The position numbers and the translations under genes are program-made. A stretch of DNA of 64,000 nucleotides from Micropruina sp. (GTDB lineage Bacteria > Actinomycetota > Actinomycetes > Propionibacteriales > Propionibacteriaceae): contig JADJTO010000003.1 in NCBI GenBank assembly GCA_016711105.1, positions 1 through 64,000 of the forward strand. Reading direction: 5' to 3'. Shown piece by piece: positions 55,601-64,000 of this stretch. The notes beneath the pieces were generated by a model. The model was given only the letters and a program-made list of their open reading frames with translations, had not been told where the DNA came from and did not search any database. How positions within the stretch are numbered: the first letter of the stretch is position 1; each line of letters starts with the position of its first letter.

Positions 55601-58600
55601 CACAGCACCAACGCCTCGGTCGCTCAACAGGCCGACGTGCAGCTGAGCGGCGCCCTGGCGATCGACGCCTCGTCGCTGGCCTCGGATGAAGTTGTCTCCC
55701 GCGGCCCAGGCGAGTCCTTGGGCGTCCTGCTGGTCACCGACGAGACCACGGCGGCGCTGGAGCAGGGAGCCGCCATCACCGGCGCCACCGGGATCGAGCT
55801 CACCGCCGATACCCGCAGCGACGCCAACAGCCACGCCGACGAAGGCTCAGCCGGGAACGCGGTGACGCTCTCCACGATCAGCACCCAGGCGCTCGTCGCC
55901 TCCGGAGAGACCCTGGACGTCCTCGGTTCGCTGCTGATCCAGGCCGGCCAGGTCGCCCGCGCCACCGCGTCCGCGAACGGCACCGCGCTGACCCTCAGCG
56001 ACCACCAGGTCAACGCCAGCCTCTCCCGCGGCGCCCACGTCTCCGGTGCGCTGCGGGTGCTGGCCAGCGGCGACTCCCGGACCCGTGCCAGCGCCGTCGC
56101 CGGAGGAGCCGCACCGGCCGGGTTGCGTGAACTGCTCGCCCTGACCGCCGCCCTGGGTGGCCCCGGATCAACTGTCGCGATCGCCGCCCGGCCGTTGTCG
56201 GCCCACGCGGTGAACCTGGTCACGGCTCGGGTCACGGTCACCCTGCCGACCGCGCCCTTGAACGCCGGTGGGCCGATCGACCTGATCGCCGTCACCGCCG
56301 GCTCGGCCACGGCGGGGATCGGTTCGGCCGATCCCGGCGCCGACCTGCCCGGCCTGGCGGTCAACCTCGCCCAGCATTCCAGCCTGGTCAACCTGCAAGC
56401 TCCTGTCCGTTCCGGTGGCGTCTCGACCGTGCACGCGGGGCGTGGACCACCGGCTCAGGACGGCCCGTTCGCAGCAACCGCACCCGCCGGCTCCGGCACC
56501 ATCAACCTCGTCCGTCGCACCTCCAGCACCACCCCCGCCCCGCAAGCATCCGGATTCACCCCTCCCGCCGGCGCCGTCCTGATCTCGGCGGCTCTGGGTG
56601 GCACCGTCACTCTCGGTCAGGCCACCCTCACCTTCCTTCCCGGCTCCCTTCCGGTTGACGCCTGGGTCTCGATCAGCAGCACCCGCCGTGGGAGTGTCCG
56701 GCCTCCTGGCCACCTCCGCCGTTCACGACCTGCGGGCTTTCGACGCCGCCACCGGCTCCGCGATCACCAGCTTCGAGATCAAGCCGATCCTCACCCTGGC
56801 AGTCGGCTCGCTGGCCACGGCGTCCACGATCTTCTACGTCGCCCCCGACGGCCGGCTGGAAGCCCAAGTCACCAGGGTCGACCGCCTGGCCGGAACGGTC
56901 ACCGCGGAGCTGGCCCACTTCAGCGACTACCTCTCCGGCTCCGCATTGGACGGACTGGCCGGCGCGATCGTCCCGCTGCTGCAGCAGTACCTCGGCCAGA
57001 ACCTGCCGCACACCGAGACCCTGGGTGACCTCGATCTCGGCGTGATCGTGCTGGAAGCGCCGACGATCACGATCAGCACCCTCAGCGGCACCGGCCCCAA
57101 CTACGACGCGACGGTCAGCCTCACCGGACTGCTGCGGATCAACCTGGTGATCGGCAGCCAACTGATCACGGGACAGGCGATCCTGGCCGGCAGCTACACC
57201 GTCGACAACGAGGCTCTGGTTGACGGCAGCTTCGCCCTCACCTTGAGCGACCTGAGCCTCAACCTGGGCGGAGTGCTCAGCGTGACCGCAGCCTCGGCCT
57301 CGTTCACTCAATCTGGCGGCGATCTGGTGATTGCGGCCAGCGCGGCCACCGCGAACGTCGGGGTCGGTGGTCCCTCCCTGAGCATTTCCGCCACCGATCT
57401 CGACCTTTTGGTGAAGGCAGACGGCACCGTCGCCCTTCGGCTGGCCGGCGGCACGGTTGCGCTGACCGGGGTGCCGCAGGTCAGTCTGACCGGTACGGGG
57501 TGGACGGTGGCCTACAACGGCACCGGCGCGGAGGCCACCCTGGACGGCGTCGTCCTGGCTGCTGATCAGGAGCTGGAAGCTGCCGGAACCGCGACCGCCG
57601 TCCTGGCTGGGCAGTCGCTCAGCGGGCAGGTCACTCTCAGCTCCGTCGGCAGCACCCTCTCGGCCGCGTTCAGCGTCGTGACCCTCTCGCTCGCCGCGGG
57701 AGCCACCCAGACTCTCACTCTCACCGAGGGCGTCGGCACGCTGCTGATCGACGCCGCCGGAGTGGCCGGCACCTTGACCGCCGAGGTGGACGCAACCGGG
57801 CTGGTCACCCTGACCGACACCGCGGTCAGCCTGGAGATCAACACCCGGACGATCGCCGGGCCCGGACTGCCAGCCGGCCCCTACCTCCGGGTCGCGCTGA
57901 CCAACGCCACCGTCGAGCTGGCCGGGGTGGCCAGTATCGAAGGCTCGATCAGCATCGAACGCCAGGTCGGCAGTGACGGCGTCGCGGTCGTCCTGATCGG
58001 CTTCGCGGACGTGTCGGCCACGGCCGAGGGCGGCACCGGCCCGCTGCTGGTCGACGCGTCCGGTGTTCTGGTAATCATGGGTAGCGGGGTGGCGGCCTAC
58101 CTGACCGGGACGGTCGGAGCCGGAGCCCCACTCGGCATCACCGGCAGCGCGATGATCCGGTTCAACAACACCGGCGGTGCGCTCACCCGGACGGTGCTGC
58201 TGGACGGCCGCTCGATCGAGGTCAGCTTCGCCGAGAATGAGCCCTTCACCGTCGTGGTCAGCAACCTGGTGATCGATCTGGGCGGGGTGTTCCTCAAGGG
58301 CACGATCAGCTACTCCACCGGGACGGCCGGGCAGATCTTCGCCGGCACAGGCCTGAGCCTATTCGTCGGCGACGGTCCCGCCTGGCAGCCGGACGGGTCG
58401 ATCAACCCGCTGGCTCGCGGCCTGCTGATCACCGGCGCCACCATCGGCCTGATCAAGGTCACCGACACCTACGCGCTCCGAGCCACGGGCAGCGTGCAGC
58501 TGCTGGGAATCAGCGGCGTCAGCCTGACCGGCACGCTGGCCATCGGGCTCAACAACACCGGTGGTGCGATCAGCGAAACCATCCCGCTGCCCGGCGCCGA

Positions 58601-61600
58601 CCCGGTGGCCGTGTCGTTCACCGCCGACGCCACCGACATCGAGGGTTCGCTGAGCCTCGGACTGTTCGGGCAGACGATTGCGGGCGACTTCAGCTTCGTC
58701 CGTACCGCGACCGGGTTCGACATGTCGGCCAGCGACGTCAGCTTCGCCATCGTGCCTGCTGGTGCCAGTTCGCCGGTCGCCTCGCTCACCGGCGGCACCG
58801 CGACCCTGGTCAGTTCCGCCGACGGTTTGGTCGGTGCCATCGCCGGAGCGGTCACCCTTGACCTGCCCGGCGTCGAACTCACCGACGGCACCTTCGACCT
58901 GGTGATCAACACCACTGGCTCCGCGGCCACCGGCACGTTCGGCCCGGTCACCGACCCACCGGCCGGCCCCTACCTCCGCCTGGCCGGTAGCGGCATCGAA
59001 CTCGACATCGCTGGGCAGACCATCAGCGGCGACATCAGCATCGAGCGCAGCGGCGATCAGGTCACGCTCAGCTTCGACGAGGCCGCGATCGACCTCGGCT
59101 CCGGCACCCTGGTCTTGGCCGACATCACCGGTTCGCTGACCATCAGCCCGGCCGGAGTCGCCGGACGCCTCAGCGGCACCATCACCACCGCCCCCACCCA
59201 GTTCACCCTCAGCGGCGCGGTCAGCGTTGCGGTCAACACCACCGGGGTGGCGGTCGGCGACCTCCCGGTCGGCCCCTACCTCGCGGTGGTCGTCCTCGGC
59301 GCGAGCCTTGAGGTGGACGGCCAAACCCTGACCGCAGACCTCGCCTTCGAGACCATCCCGGGCGGCTTCCAGATCAGCCTCAGCCGGGCCTCGCTCACCC
59401 TCGTCTCGCCCGACCCGGTGTTCAGCCTGCTGAACGGCACCGGCTACCTGGTCGTCGTCGGCGGCGAGGTCGCCGGCGTGCTCTCGGGCTCGATCCGGCT
59501 CAACGTCCCCGGGGTGAGCGTCTCCGGGAACCTCACGGTGATGCTCAACACCGGCGCCGCCCAGGTCACCGCCCAGCTGCTGGTCGACGGGCTGGAGCAG
59601 GAAACGATCATCCCCGGCGGCCCCTACCTGCGGGTGATCGGCAGCGGGATCACGATCGACGTGCTCGGCCAAGTCTCTCCGGCGACATCGAGATCGAAAA
59701 GACGGCCACCGAACTCACTGTCACCATCACCGACGCCAACCTGACTCTCGGTGGGGGACTGGCCTCGATCACCGGCGCCACCGCCTCCCTGGTGATCAGC
59801 CCGACCGGGTTGGTCGGCAGCTTCACCGGCACGGTTAGCTTCGCCGTCCCCGGGGTGTCGCTGACCGGTGTGGTGTCGGCTGAGATCGACACCGCCGCCG
59901 GGGACGTGCTGATCGATGGAAACGACCTGACCTTCACGGTCGCCGGGCAGGAGATCACCGCCGACGTCACCCTGGAACGGACGGCGGCAGCCGACGGCAG
60001 CTCGCGGATCTCGGTCACCCTGGCGGAACTCAGCTTCTCCATCGGCAGCGTGGTCAGCGTCAGCGGCGCCTCCGGTTCACTGCTGATCGCCGCCGACGGC
60101 ATCGCAGGCAGCTTCACCGCAACTCCTGTCTTCACGCTCCCGGATTCGATGACCCTGACCGCGGTCAGCATCCGGATCGACGTCAACACCACCCCGGGTG
60201 CCGTCGTGCTCAGCCCGTCGATCACACTGCCGGCCGGGCCGTACGTCCGAGCCGAGCTCAGCGCGACGCTCACCTTCGGCACCCTCGGCACCCTGGCCGG
60301 CACCCTGGCCTTCCAGCGCTCGCAGGCGCCCGGGGAGAGGTCACCACCATCCTCGCTCTGACCGGCGGGACGGCGACGATCGCCGCCGGTGGTGGGGTCA
60401 CCAACGCAACCGGCGTACTGATCATCAGCAGCACCGGCCTGGCCGGATTCGTCTCCGGGGATCTCAACGCGAGCTTCTCCGGCCTGACCGCCGGCGCCAG
60501 CGTCCTGCTGCGGATCAACACCAGCGGTGCGGCCGTCGACACCGTGGTCAGCGTCGCTGGGGTTGAGCTGCCGATCGCCTTCGCCTCAGGGGCAGAGACG
60601 TTCGAGCTTTCCCTGACCGGCGCCTCGCTGAGCATCGGCGATCTGGTCACCATCGAAGGTGATTTCGCCGCCAGCCCGACCAGCTTCGCCGGCCGCAACC
60701 TCACCGTCTTCGTCGGCGACGGCCCGGCGTTCCTGGTGGACGGAAACCGCAACCCGCTGGCCCGCGGCCTGCTGATCACCGACGGCATCGTCGGCTTCAT
60801 CAGCAAGGCCGACGGCTACGTCCTGGACGTCCGCGGCACGGTCGAACTGATCGGCTTCCCCGGCGTCACGGTCAGCGGTCAGCTCCGTGCGCGAGTGAAC
60901 GAGTCCGCCGACGGCGAGGACAGCACGCTGACTTTCCCCGACGGCAGCGGCGACGTGATCCTTCGGTTCACCGACGGCACGGGAGGCACCGACGATGAGA
61001 CCGGTAGCCCCGGATCGCCGTTCGTGTCGGTGGTCGGCGTCGGCCTGGAGATCGGCGTGATGGGGCAGACCTTCACCGGTGACCTCTCCTTCAGCAAGAC
61101 CTCCGCGGGGATGACCATCGGCGCCAGCAACGTCTCGTTGACCTTCTCCGACGGCAGCACCGACCTGCTGTCGCTGACCAACGGCAGCGGCGAGTTCCAG
61201 CTCAGCAGCGCCGGGGTGGCGGCCGTCGTGGCAGGGACGCTCAACGTCACCTTGCCCGGCTTCACGCTCGGCGCGGGTGTCCGGCTGGCGATCAACACCA
61301 CCGCCGCCCAGGTGGTCTTCAACCCGGCCGGCACCACCCTCGATGCCACCTTGGCCGCCGGCCCGTACCTGCGCCTGACCGGCAGTGCGATCACCCTGAC
61401 CGTGGGCGGCCAGTCGCTGACCGCCGGCACCCTGGAGATCGAACGCCGGATCGTCGACGGCAGCCCGCTGACCCGGATCACCCTGATCGACGGCACCCTC
61501 AGCCTGGGGGATGGCACCACGACCTTCCTGGGGTTGGACAACATCGACGGCAGCCTGGTGATCGGTGCCGGTGGGATTGCCGGCCGGCTGAGCGCCGAGG

Positions 61601-64000
61601 TGGACACTCTGGCCATTCCCGGCGTGAGCCTGGCGAGCGTGTCGCTGGCGATCAACACCGCCGCCGTGGCCGTGGACGACCTGCCCGCCGGCCCGTACCT
61701 GGCGATCGAAGCCCTTGGCGCGAGCATCACCGTGGGCGGCCAGACCCTGAGCGCCGACCTGGGCTTCCAGCGCTCCACCACCGCCGAAGGCACCTCCGTT
61801 GTGTTGGCCGCGGTGACCAACCTGAGCTTCGTGGTCACGGCCGGAGGTCGTCCGGTCGCCTCGCTCAGCCAGGGCCAGGGCATCCTGATGCTCGCCGCCG
61901 ACGGGATGGCCGCCCGGGTGTCGGGCACCGTTCTCGTGGACGTGCCGGGGGTCAGCTTCAGCGGGTCGCTGGAACTGGAGCTGAACACCACCCCCGCGCT
62001 GGTCAACCAGGTGCTCGCCGTGGGCGGTGAGGACGTGCTGCTGGCGCTGCCCGCCGGTGCCCTCGGCGCGGACTACCTGCGCTTCGCCGCCACCGACGTC
62101 ACCCTGGACGTGCTCGGCCAGCACCTTTCCGGCAACCTGATCATCGAACGCGACGGCAGCAGCACCCGGGTGCTGGTCAGCGATGCCGAACTCGTGCTGG
62201 CCGGCGGGATCGCGACGGTCACCGGGGCCTCGGCCGACCTGACCATCGTCGCGGCCGGACTGCACGGCACCTTCACCGGGGCGATCGCCTTCAACGTTCC
62301 CGGGGTCTCGCTGGCGGCTTCGGTCACCGTCGACGTCGACACCCGCCTGGCCAGCCGGCACCTGCTGGTCCTGGCCACCGGGGTCGAGCTGGACGTCGCC
62401 GGGCAAAGCCTTCGCGGGAACCTCTCCCTGGAACAGGGCACCAACGCCGCTGGAGAGCAGGTGCTCAAGCTCGCCATCGTGAACACCACCCCCGTCGACC
62501 CACTGCTCACGCTGACCGCCGGCGGAAACGACCTGCTCACCATCGAGGACGCCACCGGCCTGCTAGTGCTGTCGACCGCCGGTGCCGCGGGCAGCCTGGA
62601 CGTGACCAACTTCGTCGTCTCGCTGCCCGGTGGGCTCAGCCTGACCGCCGAAAGCATCCGGGTCGAGGTGAACACCGGAACCGCCGCGGTCACCGAGACC
62701 TTCAACCTGGGTGGCAGCAGCACGACGCTGACCCTGCCCGCCGGGCCGTACGTCAGCGTCCGGGTGCTCGGCGCCGAACTCGATCTCGGCACCCCCGTGC
62801 TCAGCGGCAACTTCGCCTTCGAGCAGGGCACGGCCCCCGACGGCACCGCGATCACGGTGGTCGCCGCCACCGAGGTCACGGTCGACGTCACCATCGGCAC
62901 TGATGGGGCCACCCTGGTCGACGGCGAGGGCGCCTTCGTCATCCTCTCCACCGGCCTGGCCGGCTACCTCTCGGGGCGGGCCAACCTGAGCGCCGGCCCG
63001 GTCAGCGCGGGCGCCGACATCTTGCTGCGGGTCAACACCAGCACCGCCGCGGTCGACACCTCGATCGAACTCGGCGGACGCACGCTGGTGGTCAAGTTCG
63101 CTACCGGCAACGTGTTCGAGGTATCGCTGTCGAACCTCAGCCTGACCATCGCCGACTTCCTCACCATCGAAGGCAGCGTCTCCTTCAGCGACACCACGAT
63201 CGGCGGGCAGGCCGCCCAGGTGTTCGCCGGTGAGGGCCTGACCGTCTTCCTCGGCCGCGGCCCGGCCAAACTCAGCACCGGCGAGACCAACCCGCTGGCC
63301 ATGGGCGTCCTGCTCAGCAACGGACGGATCGGCCTGATCAAGATCGGTGCCACCTACGCCCTGTTCGCCGAAGGCACGATCAGCCTGGTCGGGGTCAGCG
63401 GCGTCACCATCTCCGGCACCGTGATCGCCCGGGTCAACAACACCGGCCAGATCATCAACCAGACCCTGGAGATCCCCGGCAGCACCGGCGCGGGCGTTCT
63501 GGTGTCCTTCCCGACCACCGCGTTGGTCACCGAGTTCGCCGCCACCGGGGCCACCCTGGCCGTAGCCGGGCAGTCCCTCACCGGCAACGTCGGCTTCTCG
63601 AAGAACTCCACCGGCGACGTCGTGATCGCCGCCAGCGAGGTCACCCTGTCGCTCGGCGGCGTGGTCTCGGTCACCGACGCCGAAGGTCTGTTCGTCCTCG
63701 GCGCAACCGGCCTGGCCGGACGGCTCACCGGGCTGGTGGACGTGGCCGTGCCGGGCGTCGGCTTCACCGGGGACTTCTCCGTGGTGATCAACAACACGCT
63801 GGCCCCGGTCAACACGTCCTTCGAGCTGGCCGGTGAGACGCTTACCCTGGATCTCCCCGCCGGGCCCTTCCTGCGGGTCGAGGGCCTCAACTTGGGCGTG
63901 GAGATCCTCGGCCAGACGTTGCAGGCCGACGTCCTGATCGAGCGGTCCGTCGCCAACGGCAGCCCGGTCACGACGATCGCGTTGGCACGAGTCGAGCTCT
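52658..64000 (+). CDS. Giant exported metzincin-like, repeat-rich surface protein (three frame breaks, runs off right edge)
   Basis: More than 3780 residues. GTG 52658, signal peptide RRALCVTLSFALAASLASVSALPAEA. A Gln/Arg-rich helical region (90-150) and a PSPSPS linker (about 200) follow. A zinc-protease domain has HEIGHAVGFGH at 291-301 with a downstream Met (SDGLMAETL), the HExxHxxGxxH/Met-turn pattern of metzincins. A Pro/Glu (PEPAPEP) spacer runs to about 405. Next come about 900 residues of FhaB/LEPR-type beta repeats (NASASLQLTVASLSGGAITLA...), then from about 57 kb tandem beta modules marked AGPYLRV...GQ.LSGd..iER. Frame breaks: about 56681 (+1), 59671 (-1), 60335 (-1). The final frame is open from about 60337 to the window end. 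Probably a cell-surface or matrix adhesin with protease activity. Confidence 0.85.
53729..53865 (+). repeat. Pro/Glu-rich (PEPAPEP) low-complexity spacer
   Basis: Short in-frame repeats of CCNGAACC/CCAGAACCN encode PEPAPEPEPAPEPAPEPEPA and similar. It separates the zinc-protease region from the beta-rich region, like a stiff wall-spanning linker. Confidence 0.85.
58353..64000 (+). repeat. Higher-order repeat of the giant protein (units start 58353, 60700, 63238)
   Basis: Three copies of a marker module, LSLFVGDGPAWQPDGSINPL, LTVFVGDGPAFLVDGNRNPL and LTVFLGRGPAKLSTGETNPL, each continue LA(R/M)G(L/V)L(I/L)...G(L/F)I. They begin at 58353, 60700 and 63238, so the large period is about 2.35-2.54 kb. 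Smaller GPYLRV-type units of roughly 450 bp fill each period. Confidence 0.85.

Noticed and set aside
56681..60335. Programmed ribosomal frameshifting in the giant gene
   Set aside because: No slippery heptamers or stop-proximal structures are evident. The breaks are of mixed sign and match the same G/C-run errors seen in unrelated genes.
54391..63971. Many long minus-strand open frames (up to about 600 codons) opposite the giant gene
   Set aside because: They are antisense shadows of GC-rich codons: Arg/Asp/Gly- or Pro/Ser-rich with no domains. The plus-strand frame encodes coherent repeats throughout, including 60337-64000, where it is open even though it has no new start.
1..64000. CRISPR arrays, rRNA genes or a replication origin
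   Set aside because: No regularly spaced short repeats, no rRNA core sequences and no DnaA-box cluster were seen. The only repeats are coding repeats, IS ends and the two attachment sites.

Overview
The window is very GC-rich double-stranded DNA from an actinobacterium. The case rests on GC-saturated third codon positions, frequent GTG starts, DUF2510 and MmyB-type regulators, a TPP-riboswitch ykoFEDC locus and many Sec-dependent secreted proteins. A propionibacterial relative is plausible, but I cannot prove it from this sequence. Coding is dense on both strands.

Region by region. 1-2.4 kb: an alpha/beta-hydrolase fused to a glycosyltransferase-like domain, coupled to a TetR regulator with a perfect palindromic operator. 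2.5-8.3 kb: ankyrin lipoprotein, YjbR-like protein, M50B-like membrane protease, flavin oxidoreductase and an Ig-repeat secreted protein. 8.8-11.1 kb: an IS graveyard, with an IS3 element between a truncated IS5 and a decayed hydrolase. 11.1-18.6 kb: small membrane protein, tandem CBM21 protein, two GNAT-like proteins, a 950-residue beta-helix/Ig exported protein and an OYE-family reductase. 18.6-23.3 kb: gene fragments, a membrane protein, an RHH protein and a PadR regulator divergent from a beta-lactamase broken by an IS982-type element. 23.4-29.6 kb: a 6.1 kb integrative element inserted at the 3' end of tRNA-Asn. It has 37-bp direct repeats at both ends, an integrase remnant, a stand-alone restriction-endonuclease-like protein, a toxin-antitoxin pair and phage-like small genes. 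29.6-37.5 kb: sigma factor, XRE regulator, MFS exporter, ketopantoate reductase, cytidylate-kinase-like protein and HAD phosphatase. 37.6-41.7 kb: a MoxR/DUF58/VWA/VWA (Bat-type) operon, followed by a HepT/MNT toxin-antitoxin module and a STAND ATPase. 45.8-49.6 kb: riboswitch-controlled ykoFEDC thiamine/HMP ECF transporter. 49.7-52.5 kb: P450, crotonase and a YggS-like protein. 52.66 kb to the right edge: one giant exported gene, more than 11.3 kb, with a metzincin-like zinc motif followed by thousands of residues of repeats.

A recurring feature is that about twenty otherwise well-conserved genes are broken by a single-base indel, usually in a short G or C run, and three by an in-frame TAG. 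Because these hit unrelated, conserved genes across the whole window, sequence or assembly error is the simplest explanation for most. The IS-interrupted and truncated genes are real pseudogenes. I annotate the broken genes over their full span and give the break position.
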